NCBI GenBank assembly: GCA_910588795.1 | Contig: CAJURI010000003.1 | Span: 16,930 to 80,929 of the forward strand | From: an uncultured Duncaniella sp. | Lineage (GTDB): Bacteria > Bacteroidota > Bacteroidia > Bacteroidales > Muribaculaceae | Direction: 5' to 3' | DNA length: 64,000 bases | Shown: positions 1 through 7,899 of the stretch, in pieces | How the letters are laid out: each line of letters opens with the position of its first letter | Numbering within the stretch: the first letter of the stretch is position 1 | The notes under the pieces: generated by a model | What the model was told of the DNA's origin: nothing | Seen by the model: the letters and a program-made list of their open reading frames with translations, nothing else | Databases searched by the model: none | Program-made: the position numbers and the translations under genes

Positions 1-1
1 C

Positions 2-619
2 GCCATGCTCTATGACCGCTGGCTCGAGCGCAACCGCCACATAGTTGACTCTATCTCGGGAGGACGTCTCGGATACGTGCACCTCGAATCGATGGACGAC
101 GCCTCATACCGCTCAATATATGCCGATGTCCTCGGTAAATACGCTGACCGCGAGGGTATAATAATCGACACCCGCTTCAATGGCGGAGGCCGTCTGCATG
201 AGGATATCGAGGTGCTCTTCAGCGGCAAGAAATATCTCACTCAGGAGATACGCGGCGTGAAGAGTGGAGAGATGCCTTCAAAGCGTTGGCTGCGCCCGTC
301 AATCATGATAACCGGCGAGGCCAACTACTCCAACGCCCATGGCACTCCATGGATGTACAAGCACAACAAACTCGGAAAGATTGTGGGTATGCCCGTGCCC
401 GGCACCATGAGTTCAGTCAACTGGGTGACACTTCAGGATCCCAGCCTCTACTTCGGCATACCCGTGGTAGGTTTCCGCACTGCCGAGGGCAACTTCCTCG
501 AGAACACACAGCTTGAGCCTGACGTCAAAGTGGCAAATGACCCTGCCAAGATTGTCAAAGGTATCGATGACCAGCTCATCACCGCAGTGAAGACACTCCT
601 CAACGATCTCAAGAAATAA
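2..619 (+). CDS. Tricorn-type S41 family protease, C-terminal fragment (5' end outside window)
   Basis: The reading frame is already open at base 2, so this is the last ~205 residues of a longer protein, not a gene starting at the ATG at base 5. The fragment has the peptidase S41 core: the segment DTRFNGGG, then GEANYSNAHG whose serine fits the S41 nucleophile position, then a C-terminal NTQLEPDV segment like that carrying the conserved acidic residue of tricorn proteases. In Bacteroidetes such proteins are usually about 1,000-1,100 residues, with beta-propeller repeats ahead of PDZ and S41 domains, and act as exported proteases. Only the protease end is visible, so substrate and localisation are inferred. 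The gene converges on the histidine kinase gene, with a long inverted repeat between them. Confidence 0.8.
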   Translation, partial: AMLYDRWLERNRHIVDSISGGRLGYVHLESMDDASYRSIYADVLGKYADREGIIIDTRFNGGGRLHEDIEVLFSGKKYLTQEIRGVKSGEMPSKRWLRPSIMITGEANYSNAHGTPWMYKHNKLGKIVGMPVPGTMSSVNWVTLQDPSLYFGIPVVGFRTAEGNFLENTQLEPDVKVANDPAKIVKGIDDQLITAVKTLLNDLKK

Positions 620-645
620 TCTCTGATCTAAACATAAGGAAGACA

Positions 646-763
646 ACAGAGAAATTTCATAAGCATAAAATAGGACACAGACCTTTAATTTTCATGCCGG
701 GAATATAAATCCCAGTCGAATTAAAGGTCTGTGTCCTATTTTATGCTTATGAAATTTCTCTGT
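646..763. repeat. 45-bp perfect inverted repeat between convergent genes
   Basis: The left arm (646-690) and right arm (719-763) are exact reverse complements over 45 bases. The 28-base loop (691-718) holds a weak GGGA/TCCC inner hairpin. The arms are AT-rich, carry no T-tract of the usual terminator form, and are about three times longer than the intrinsic terminators elsewhere in the window. It lies between two genes that end facing each other, so a bidirectional terminator role is possible. A miniature mobile or palindromic dispersed element is an alternative. Confidence 0.9.
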
Positions 764-832
764 GTCCTGTTGCGCGGATCTTTTGCCTGTTTCATTTCTA
801 CCGAGACTCAGATCCTGACCTTATCCGGTCCG

Positions 833-2293
833 TCAATTGTCACCTGTCCACTTAGGCAGAGAGAAGATGAATTCCAGACCACCCGTAGAACGGTTGTGAA
901 CCGATATGGTGCCACCGAGTGTTATCACCGTGCTCCTGACTATTGGCAGACCGAGACCGGTACCTCCCTGCTTGCGCGAGCGGCCCGTGTCAACACGATA
1001 GAATCGCTCGAACAGATGCGGGATATGTTCTTCAGCGACACCCACACCATTGTCAAAGAAAGCAAACATATAGAACCGTTCACTCTCCGATATAAGCTTG
1101 AAGCATATCTTAGTGCCGTTGGAATACATGGCCGAATTTCGTATCAGACCGCATATCATTCCGTTAAGGAGCCCGTAATTGCCTGTCACATAACAATCGA
1201 GCGGCACGTCAAACGAGAATTGCATATTGCCGGCCAGATTGTTTGCGCCCATATCATAGTCTATCTGATATACGAGGTCATACATATCCACCTTGCTCAG
1301 AGCTATCTTGTCGGTGCCGTTCTCGAGGCGCGTCATGGTAGAGACGTCATTGAGCAGATTAGTGAGACGGTCGATATTGCTCAGCATGCGTTCGAGGAAG
1401 CGGGTACGAGTCTCGGCATCCATATCCGGGTCACCGAGTATCGATTCAAGATACCCCCTCACTATCCCGACCGGAGTCTTGATCTCATGATTGATATTAT
1501 TGGACATCTGGCGTGTCACACGCGCCTTCTCCTCTATAGCATGGATAGCCACCTTTCGTTCGCGACGTATCTGCTCCACGGCATTCTCACGCTCGCGATA
1601 CAGAGTCACTATCTCACGTGATATATCGCCAAGCTCATTACGCGGGAACTTGTCTATGCCGGTAAAATGGCCTCCTGTCGCAGCCCTGTAAGCGAAATCC
1701 TTGAGCAGGGTGACACTGCGTGACAGACGTCTCGTGAAATAATATGACACAAGTATCGTCATGAGAATGCATGAAGCCATCACGAGCCACACCATCGAAT
1801 CGACCTCAAGCGCATCGCTCACTTCAGCATCGAACGGCAGGGCTGAAAGCACCTTCACATTCCCGTCACGGCTTTTGGATGTGGCAAGAAAATAATTGAC
1901 TCCCACAGAATCACGCACCACCTTGCGCTCGTCATTCCCGGTCGATATATAGTCGACCACCTTGAATGCATCCTGCTCATATGGCAGCGGAGTCCCGAGG
2001 GAATATTTGAGCCTGCCGTCACTCAGATAGACCGAAATGCGCACATCCTCATAAGCAGATCCCTCAAAATAGGACGCGATGAAAGAGTTCAGCGGCCTGA
2101 CATCCTGATCAGAATCATAAGCCTTGAGCACACGGCGGTTTATAAGGTCAAGCTGCATGGTAAGCATCTCGGCTCGATACTCGGCCTCACGCTTATACTG
2201 ATACCATATTATCAGTCCGAAGACTATGCAGAGGCAAAACGCTATCGGCAGAAACAGCTGCCAGTGATAGTTAATCCTTCTCCTTGAAGCCAT
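833..2293 (-). CDS. Membrane sensor histidine kinase
   Basis: This is a 486-residue kinase with two membrane segments (about residues 11-31 and 168-188) enclosing a ~135-residue extracytoplasmic sensor region. A HAMP-like linker follows. The dimerisation domain has its phospho-accepting histidine at H269 in NNINHEIKTP. The ATP-binding domain shows an N box (RNSAMYSN), a G1 box (DNGVGV), an F box (FERFYR) and a G2 box (GGTGLGLP). It autophosphorylates and passes phosphate to its partner regulator. Its start overlaps the 3' end of the response regulator gene by 23 bases, so the two are co-transcribed and translationally coupled. The signal sensed cannot be read from the sequence. Confidence 0.93.
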   Translation of the reverse strand: MASRRRINYHWQLFLPIAFCLCIVFGLIIWYQYKREAEYRAEMLTMQLDLINRRVLKAYDSDQDVRPLNSFIASYFEGSAYEDVRISVYLSDGRLKYSLGTPLPYEQDAFKVVDYISTGNDERKVVRDSVGVNYFLATSKSRDGNVKVLSALPFDAEVSDALEVDSMVWLVMASCILMTILVSYYFTRRLSRSVTLLKDFAYRAATGGHFTGIDKFPRNELGDISREIVTLYRERENAVEQIRRERKVAIHAIEEKARVTRQMSNNINHEIKTPVGIVRGYLESILGDPDMDAETRTRFLERMLSNIDRLTNLLNDVSTMTRLENGTDKIALSKVDMYDLVYQIDYDMGANNLAGNMQFSFDVPLDCYVTGNYGLLNGMICGLIRNSAMYSNGTKICFKLISESERFYMFAFFDNGVGVAEEHIPHLFERFYRVDTGRSRKQGGTGLGLPIVRSTVITLGGTISVHNRSTGGLEFIFSLPKWTGDN

Positions 2294-2999
2294 ATCCGAA
2301 TCCCAGACGGGTCTCGATATTATTTCCGTAAGCTCCTATCTTTTTGCGCAGGCGTGTGATATTTGTGTCAATAGTGCGTGTGGTCACCACCACATCGTCA
2401 TCCCATACGCGGCGTATTATCTCTTCACGCGAATATATGCGGTTGCGGTGGGTAAGGAAAAAGCTCAGTATCTCGAATTCAGTCTTGGTCAGAGGCACCT
2501 GAGAGCCGTCTATATAGCATGTCTTGTCATTAGGATCTATGCAAAGAGTCTGATATTCGATACGGCTCTCCATAGGATCATGATCCTGCACAGGCATTGC
2601 GCTGGCCGCCTGGACAGCCTTGCGCGCCACAGCCGCACGACGAAGGACCGCATTGACCCTCGCTATCATCTCGCTCATCTTGAACGGCTTGGTGATATAA
2701 TCGTCAGCTCCTATATTAAGTCCCATCACCGTGTCGTCCTCTCCGTTCAATGCCGAACAGAATATTATAGGCACAATCTCCGTGCTGTCACTGTTACGGA
2801 GTTTCTTGGCGAAATCAAATCCGCTCAGACGCTCCATCATGATATCGACGATAAACAGATCGTAAGGGCGTAGATCCTTTTCCAAAGCCTCTTCGGCACT
2901 ATAGGCGACATCCACCTCATATCCCTCTTTAAGAAGATTATATCTCAGAATCTCGCATATCGATTCTTCGTCATCAATAACTAAAATGCGTGCATTCAT
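2271..2999 (-). CDS. OmpR/PhoB-type response regulator
   Basis: The 242-residue protein has an N-terminal receiver domain with the acidic pocket at D10/E11, the phospho-acceptor D52 (FIVDIMM) and the conserved lysine K104 (ITKPFK). A linker follows, then a C-terminal winged-helix DNA-binding domain (about residues 148-240, with the typical RTIDTNITRLRKKIG recognition region). It is the cognate partner of the overlapping kinase gene downstream. The regulon is unknown. No clear TAnnTTTG box lies directly upstream; TAATTTAG at 3026-3033 is only a partial match. Confidence 0.93.
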   Translation of the reverse strand: MNARILVIDDEESICEILRYNLLKEGYEVDVAYSAEEALEKDLRPYDLFIVDIMMERLSGFDFAKKLRNSDSTEIVPIIFCSALNGEDDTVMGLNIGADDYITKPFKMSEMIARVNAVLRRAAVARKAVQAASAMPVQDHDPMESRIEYQTLCIDPNDKTCYIDGSQVPLTKTEFEILSFFLTHRNRIYSREEIIRRVWDDDVVVTTRTIDTNITRLRKKIGAYGNNIETRLGFGYGFKEKD

Positions 3000-3169
3000 A
3001 TCTGGTCTGTGTTTGGTATTTGATGCTAAATTACAATTTTTTTTTCGTCCAATTGGTTAACAAACGTTAAATCGGAATATAGTCTGAACTTTTACACTCC
3101 CCGATAGTTATAATGATGTAGTTACTATTATTTGCACTGTGTTTTCATGGTATTAGATTTAAGGTTAAG

Positions 3170-3210
3170 AACCACGGGGCTGTCGAGATGACAGCCCCGT
3201 GGTTTCTTTT
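3170..3210 (+). terminator. Intrinsic terminator with no obvious gene ahead of it
   Basis: A 15-bp perfect stem (3170-3184 with 3190-3204) encloses a five-base loop and is followed on the plus strand by TCTTTTG. No plus-strand gene precedes it and the response regulator is divergent, so it may end a short non-coding transcript starting near 3140. It could equally be a leftover element. Confidence 0.6.
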
Positions 3211-3332
3211 GTCACGACATAAACACCTCCCGCATACACGGCCGGGCGCATGGGAAATGTTAAAAAAACGGCCCTACAACATACGTAACCACATTGTCCC
3301 TATTTTGTAACACATATGTAACACATCCTTCG

Positions 3333-3340
3333 TATCTTTG
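3333..3340 (+). promoter_or_regulatory. Bacteroidetes -7 box (TATCTTTG) of a candidate small RNA
   Basis: It matches TAnnTTTG exactly. The nearest TTTG (3304-3307) lies 25 bases upstream, longer than the usual 19-21, so the -33 element is weak or different. Transcription would begin near 3343-3347. Confidence 0.5.
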
Positions 3341-3342
3341 CA

Positions 3343-3507
3343 ATGTAGAAAACAAAAACCTTCTGCAAGAGGGTTACAAGATATAGAAATCAATACCAAT
3401 CAAAGAAAATTTACGGTTGCAAAGAAATAGTTTTTTAGTAAATACTAAACCTAATCATTATCACACTACATAGAGGACTGTCGCCCGACAGTCCTCTAAT
3501 ATTTTAT
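3343..3507 (+). ncRNA. Candidate structured small RNA (~160 nt)
   Basis: The segment begins just after a -7 box and ends in an intrinsic terminator. Three further pairings are visible: a closing helix ATGTAG (3343-3348) with CTACAT (3466-3471); a hairpin 3357-3375 (AACCTTC with GAGGGTT around TGCAA, one G-U pair); and a hairpin 3434-3449 (TTTAGT/ACTAAA). The terminator stem AGAGGACTGTC pairs across 3472-3497 and is followed by an AT-rich tail. The first ATG is followed at once by TAG, so it is unlikely to encode a peptide. The family is not recognised. Confidence 0.45.
3472..3507 (+). terminator. Intrinsic terminator of the candidate small RNA
   Basis: Stem AGAGGACTGTC with GACAGTCCTCT (3472-3497, perfectly palindromic) followed by AATATTTTAT. 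Confidence 0.65.
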
Positions 3508-3874
3508 AAGAGGCCGATTAAAAACAACCTTAAAAAACGGAGTGCCTGAATATTGAACACAAGGTCCAACACCGACACCCCGTACGGACGGGCTGGAACT
3601 TTTCGGTTGACCGACACAAACAAGAGCCACATCAACATCAAAAACCCTGGCAGACTACAAAAGCTAAAACTTCCTCCGGACAATCAAGCCATCTGTGGAA
3701 TATTAATAAAAATGTCTGCCCCGGACAATTGTCTTGTAACTTTCTTTGCATCCGGTCCGAAAACCGTATGCGATCCATATAATTTCCCGAAAAGGGAATC
3801 AGAATTGCTCTACGGTCATACTACTCAGTTCCATTCAAGGACAAAGCCCCCTTATCGGGTGGCCTGTCCTCTGC

Positions 3875-4777
3875 TCATCCGTTGTCCTGTCCTTTTCCAA
3901 GATGCGACACCTCCTGATATATCCCGTCAAGGCTATCGGGGATAATGATCTTCAGGCCGCCATATTCCCTCACCTTCTTCCGGATATACTCGGCATGGCG
4001 CGAGCGAATGGTCTGCATTTCACCGTTCCACCTCTCCAAAGCCTTGGTATAATCAGTGCTCACCTTCACTTTGGAGTCTGTGACAGCCTTTTCGCACTCA
4101 TACTTCATGGCATTCAGTTTGGCCTGAGCCTCGCGATACTGCTTCTGCAGATCAAAATAGACCGTCTCTATCAGTTCGGCACCGACCGAAGGCTCATAGG
4201 AATAGATGAGTGTATCGCGTCCGTCACCCTCCACCGAGCGCGGATTCTGAGTGCGCTGCGCCAGATCGTCACGCGCATCAGCGAAATGTCCGCCCGGATG
4301 TATCTCCTTTCCGATCACGGCTGCAAGAGTCTCAAGTTCATAATAACGGTTGCGCTCGTCAAGCGACAAGCCGCCGTAATACCCGTCCTCAGTCAGAGCC
4401 TCCTCCATGACAGGAGCCTCGGGGATCGTCAGCCCCTCAATCCTGGCAAACTCTTCCAATGAAAGGTCCTCAGCCCTCTTCAGGAGCCTGTCCTTTGCCT
4501 TTATCGCTTCCCTTAGCCATGCTATAAGCGACTTTGCCTCGGCCACGCGGTGCAGCATGCCTGACACCGATTTCACATCATCGGCGTCAGCACCTTTGCG
4601 CAACACATTGACCGAACCGCTGCCTATCAATGACACCTCTGTCGAATAGAACACCATCGCAGCAAGTCGGGCCTCAAGAATGCGTATCATCTCTTTGGCC
4701 ATATTGGCAACATGATTGGCGGATGTCGAGGTCAAACCCCGCCCCTCCGCGCTAAAAAATATCAAATCCTTATCCAT
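3875..4777 (-). CDS. Hypothetical protein with helical, coiled-coil-like segments
   Basis: I chose the start MDKDLIFF (300 residues); the frame is open for another 30 residues, but that extension is rich in basic residues and looks non-coding. Around residues 14-75 is TSTSANHVANMAKEMIR and a long helix; a second charged helical stretch (about 205-270) has coiled-coil character. There is no signal peptide or membrane segment, so it is probably cytoplasmic. The opening resembles conserved Bacteroides hypothetical proteins (a recollection, not a search). No function is claimed. It stands alone, between the RNA-rich gap and the GH3 gene's terminator. Confidence 0.6.
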   Translation of the reverse strand: MDKDLIFFSAEGRGLTSTSANHVANMAKEMIRILEARLAAMVFYSTEVSLIGSGSVNVLRKGADADDVKSVSGMLHRVAEAKSLIAWLREAIKAKDRLLKRAEDLSLEEFARIEGLTIPEAPVMEEALTEDGYYGGLSLDERNRYYELETLAAVIGKEIHPGGHFADARDDLAQRTQNPRSVEGDGRDTLIYSYEPSVGAELIETVYFDLQKQYREAQAKLNAMKYECEKAVTDSKVKVSTDYTKALERWNGEMQTIRSRHAEYIRKKVREYGGLKIIIPDSLDGIYQEVSHLGKGQDNG

Positions 4778-4926
4778 AACATTTACAGGTTGTTTTTTAA
4801 TGGTATCTTCGAGATCGTATAGTAACGGCCTCTTAAATTCTAATCTTAGAACCTCTTTTCGGCACAAATGGTTGTGACCCGAATTGAAGAATCATATCTG
4901 TTTAAACAATCACGGCACAAAATAAG

Positions 4927-4961
4927 CACCCCGGTGCGCAAGCTACATGCGCACCGGGGTG
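4927..4961 (-). terminator. Terminator downstream of the GH3 gene
   Basis: A 14-bp perfect stem (4927-4940 with 4948-4961) around a seven-base loop. On the minus strand it is followed by CTTATTTTG, and on the plus strand by AAATTTTATTT, so it can work both ways. It lies 19 bases past the GH3 stop codon. Confidence 0.8.
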
Positions 4962-4979
4962 AAATTTTATTTAAAGATA

Positions 4980-7544
4980 TCAAATTCTTACTTTTATCTT
5001 CTTAAGATCCCTGTCGGCACTTGAAGAGCCTACCATAAGCTCATATTCTCCGGGGACCACACGCATCTCCTGATTCTTTTCGTCCCAGTTCTCAAAGAGA
5101 TGTCTCGGGAAGTCGATCTCCACATCGCGGCTCTCTCCGGGAGCAAGCTCCACACGGGCATATCCTCTGAGGGTCTTATTAGGCCCATCGGCATCCGCAG
5201 GACGACGAAGGTACACCTGCACAACCTCAGTCCCTGCCACCTTTCCGGTATTCTTTACGCGCACCTTTATCACGCCGTCAGAGTATACAGGCTTGGAGAT
5301 GTCAAATGTGGTGTAGCTCAACCCGTATCCGAACTGATACAGCGGATCCTCTTTCATATAGCGGTAAGTGCGTCCCTCCATAAGATAATTGTCAAATGCC
5401 GGGAGCTGGCTGTCGTTCTTGTAGAAAGTCACGGGAAGCTTGCCCGAGGGATTATAGTCACCGAATATCACATCGGCTATGGCATATCCCCCCTGCTCTC
5501 CGGGATACCAAGCCTGCAGTATGGCGTCGCATATCTCATTCTCGGGGGTAAGAGCCACCGCACTGCCGCTGCAATTGACAAACACTATCTTCTTGCCGGC
5601 CTCATGCAATGCCTTGATGATCTCCCGCTGAGGCTCCGGAAGCTCTATGGATGTGCGGTCGCCGTTGTCAAATCCCGGCTCGTTCACCTTGGCCTCCTCA
5701 CGTTCGTAAGCCGGAGAGATGCCTCCTATAAATATCACGACTTCGGCACCCTTAGCCGCAGCCACAGCATCAGCGGGCGTGACATCGCGCGAACGCAGTA
5801 TGTCAAAGTTGAGCGTGGCGTCATCTTCAAGCTGCATATAGTCCACCTCAATGTCATATCTCTTCCCTTTCTCAACGGCAAACTCACGGTCACGGAAATT
5901 CAGCGGATCAGTCTTCCAGCGGTTGTGCACTGTGTCGCCGTTTATTATTATACGCAGGCCGTCATCATTGTTGTACACCATCTTGAGTCTCTCGTCACGG
6001 TCAGCAGTGTACGTGCCCTTGATACGGGCGGTGAAATTCGTAAGATTGACCCCGGGAGCAAACGCCGTGTTGCCGCCGTTGTCAAGACGGATCGCGGAGG
6101 TGTACACAGTCTCGGCAGCCGGCTCTCCTTCCATTGCAGTATTGTTCCAGTAAGAAGCCTCCATGCCTTGACCCTTGGAACTGCGGAAATTGCCAAACAC
6201 ACTCTCCTGATCGGTCATGCGTGTCACGGCACAGGCACGCGCATACGGAAGCTCACGTCCGGCACGCGCATTCAGGCCCTCGAGCGCAGTGACCGTATGG
6301 GCCGGCTGACCGTAATATATACCCCACATCATGGTGGAATCGGCGGCATTCGGCCCCATCACCATGATCTTTCCTGCATCGGGAGAGAGAGGCAGCACCC
6401 CATTGTTTTTCAAAAGCACCATCTGCTCGCGAGCCATCTTGCGGGCAAGGTCACGATGGGCCTTGGAGCTAACCACACTCATCGGGATCGAAGTCCAGGG
6501 CACAAGAGAATCCGGATCGAAATCGCCGAGTTCGAAACGGCCTTTCAGAAGACGCTTCACGCACACATCGATATCCGATTCCTTGACATCGCCGCGCCTC
6601 ACGGCTCCGGGAAGATTCTTATAGACCCCTCCGCACTCCACATCGGTGCCGCTGAGCACACCCAATGCGGATGCTGCCTTGGCATCCTTCGACACCTCAT
6701 GGCGGCCTTCGCGATAGAAATCCCCTATGGCTCCGCAATCGCTGACGACAAGTCCGTCAAATCCCCAGTCATAACGCAATATGGAATTGAGCAGCCTGTC
6801 GGACCCACAGCACGGCGAGCCTTCAAACCGCTGATAGGCGCACATCACCTGCTGCACCTTGCCATCCTTGACAAGCATCCTGAATGCCGGAAGATATGTC
6901 TCCCAAAGCTCTCTGGCGGGCAGATTCTCTATATCAAAGCTGTGGCGGGTCTTTTCAGGTCCGCTGTGCACCGCATAATGCTTGGCACAGGCATGAAGCT
7001 TGTAATATTTGCCGCTGCCGTCGCCCTGCAGACCTTTCACTACACGCAGACCCATACGGCCGTTCATGTATGGATCCTCACCATAGGTCTCCTGTCCGCG
7101 CCCCCAGCGCGGATCGCGGAACACATTGATGTTGGGAGTCCAGAACGACAGTCCTTTATACTTACCGTTCTTCCCCTCTCGGCGGGCAAGTGTATTCTTG
7201 GCGCGGGCCTCGTCACTCACCGCAGTGAACACCTCTTCGATAAGATCGTCGTCAAACGAAGCGGCCATTCCTATACAAGAAGGGAACACCGTGGCAAGAC
7301 CGTTACGCCCCACTCCATGGAGAGCCTCGCTCCACCAGTCGAAAGCCGGAATACCGAGCCGGTCTATCGCAGGGGAGCCATTCATCATCAGCAATGATTT
7401 CTCCTCAAGAGTGAGCCGCTTGCACAGATCCTCGGCACGCTCCTCAGCGGACAGCGAAGGGTCCTGATATGGAAGAGATTGCGCCAACATAAGGGACGGC
7501 AGACCCGCAAGCACAGACGCCACTAAAAACTGTCTTATTTTCAT
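4980..7544 (-). CDS. Secreted glycoside hydrolase family 3 (beta-glucosidase/xylosidase type) with PA14 insert
   Basis: This 854-residue protein begins with a signal peptide (MKIRQFLVAS..., cleaved near AQ at 21-22). The family 3 barrel follows: WWSEALHGVGR near residue 70, which is typical of the xylosidase/arabinosidase subgroup, the KH and R residues of the -1 site (CAKHY), and the nucleophile D269 in VVSDCGAI. The C-terminal sandwich is interrupted by a PA14 carbohydrate-binding insert (about 450-590, YNNDDGLRIIINGD). A fibronectin-III-like domain ends the protein. It releases terminal sugars from plant or host glycans in the periplasm or at the surface. Exact sugar specificity cannot be read. 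No SusC/SusD pair lies nearby, so it is not part of a classical utilisation locus in this window. Confidence 0.92.
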   Translation of the reverse strand: MKIRQFLVASVLAGLPSLMLAQSLPYQDPSLSAEERAEDLCKRLTLEEKSLLMMNGSPAIDRLGIPAFDWWSEALHGVGRNGLATVFPSCIGMAASFDDDLIEEVFTAVSDEARAKNTLARREGKNGKYKGLSFWTPNINVFRDPRWGRGQETYGEDPYMNGRMGLRVVKGLQGDGSGKYYKLHACAKHYAVHSGPEKTRHSFDIENLPARELWETYLPAFRMLVKDGKVQQVMCAYQRFEGSPCCGSDRLLNSILRYDWGFDGLVVSDCGAIGDFYREGRHEVSKDAKAASALGVLSGTDVECGGVYKNLPGAVRRGDVKESDIDVCVKRLLKGRFELGDFDPDSLVPWTSIPMSVVSSKAHRDLARKMAREQMVLLKNNGVLPLSPDAGKIMVMGPNAADSTMMWGIYYGQPAHTVTALEGLNARAGRELPYARACAVTRMTDQESVFGNFRSSKGQGMEASYWNNTAMEGEPAAETVYTSAIRLDNGGNTAFAPGVNLTNFTARIKGTYTADRDERLKMVYNNDDGLRIIINGDTVHNRWKTDPLNFRDREFAVEKGKRYDIEVDYMQLEDDATLNFDILRSRDVTPADAVAAAKGAEVVIFIGGISPAYEREEAKVNEPGFDNGDRTSIELPEPQREIIKALHEAGKKIVFVNCSGSAVALTPENEICDAILQAWYPGEQGGYAIADVIFGDYNPSGKLPVTFYKNDSQLPAFDNYLMEGRTYRYMKEDPLYQFGYGLSYTTFDISKPVYSDGVIKVRVKNTGKVAGTEVVQVYLRRPADADGPNKTLRGYARVELAPGESRDVEIDFPRHLFENWDEKNQEMRVVPGEYELMVGSSSADRDLKKIKVRI

Positions 7545-7589
7545 GGTTAAAAAGGTAAAAAAAGATATGATTTTTCTGCTATTATTTTA

Positions 7590-7621
7590 CAAAGATAATG
7601 AATTCATCTATTATTTGCAAA
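7590..7621 (-). promoter_or_regulatory. Promoter of the GH3 gene
   Basis: On the minus strand TTTG (7618-7621) is followed by exactly 20 bases and TATCTTTG (7590-7597), an exact Bacteroidetes promoter. The start would be near 7585, giving a ~40-base leader. Confidence 0.75.
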
Positions 7622-7625
7622 TAAT
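7610..7625. promoter_or_regulatory. 16-bp palindrome over the GH3 -33 box (candidate operator)
   Basis: ATTATTTGCAAATAAT is a perfect palindrome and includes the TTTG of the GH3 promoter. A dimeric regulator bound here would block the promoter. The AT-rich setting makes chance palindromes more likely. Confidence 0.35.
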
Positions 7626-7754
7626 TATAAGTTAATGCTTTACACCAACAAACAGCCATATGGCAGCATTTACTGTTAAAAATACAATAAGTATATCCTG
7701 GTTATTATAATATATTATTCAATATAAAGAATTATTCAAAAAAATTAGCAATTA

Positions 7755-7785
7755 TTTGCATTGTTAAATATTTTGTTTATATTTG
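7755..7785 (+). promoter_or_regulatory. Promoter of the small lipoprotein-like gene
   Basis: TTTG (7755-7758), 19 bases, TATATTTG (7778-7785). The leader to the ATG at 7900 is about 110 bases, long for such a small gene. Confidence 0.75.
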
Positions 7786-7899
7786 CAAACATATCATAGA
7801 ATCTCAAATCATTTCACAATCTTAACGTTATGGAAATGCTACCGGGATAGCAAATTAAATCTATAATAACGACCTCTAAACAATATAAACCCCATTATT

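Larger units (their letters stand above)
3000..3874. other. 875-base stretch without a protein gene
   Basis: I find no credible coding region here. It holds a strong hairpin terminator (3170-3210), a -7 promoter box (3333-3340), a candidate structured RNA ending in a second terminator (3341-3507), a nine-base direct repeat CCGGACAAT near 3676 and 3720, and a small TTCCC-GAAAA-GGGAA hairpin near 3784-3800. A plus-strand reading frame at 3553-3945 has no family resemblance and runs into the opposite gene. Confidence 0.7.
7545..7899. other. Divergent, very AT-rich intergenic region
   Basis: The stretch holds the promoter of the GH3 gene, a 16-base palindrome over its -33 box, and the promoter of the small plus-strand gene. 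The rest (7626-7750) is AT-rich with no further structure that I can support. Confidence 0.8.

Noticed and set aside
731..1621. A long plus-strand open frame starting inside the inverted repeat
   Set aside because: It lies opposite the histidine kinase and has no protein-like features; its start codon sits in the right arm of the repeat.
3553..3945. A 130-codon plus-strand frame after the candidate small RNA
   Set aside because: No resemblance to any family, no promoter box close to it, and its end overlaps the opposite hypothetical gene. The small RNA terminator lies just ahead of it.
5100..7397. A 765-codon open frame on the plus strand opposite the GH3 gene
   Set aside because: It is the reverse complement of a clear GH3 gene with signal peptide and catalytic residues. 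Its own translation has no domains and is rich in His, Arg and Leu, as expected for an antisense shadow in GC-rich coding DNA.
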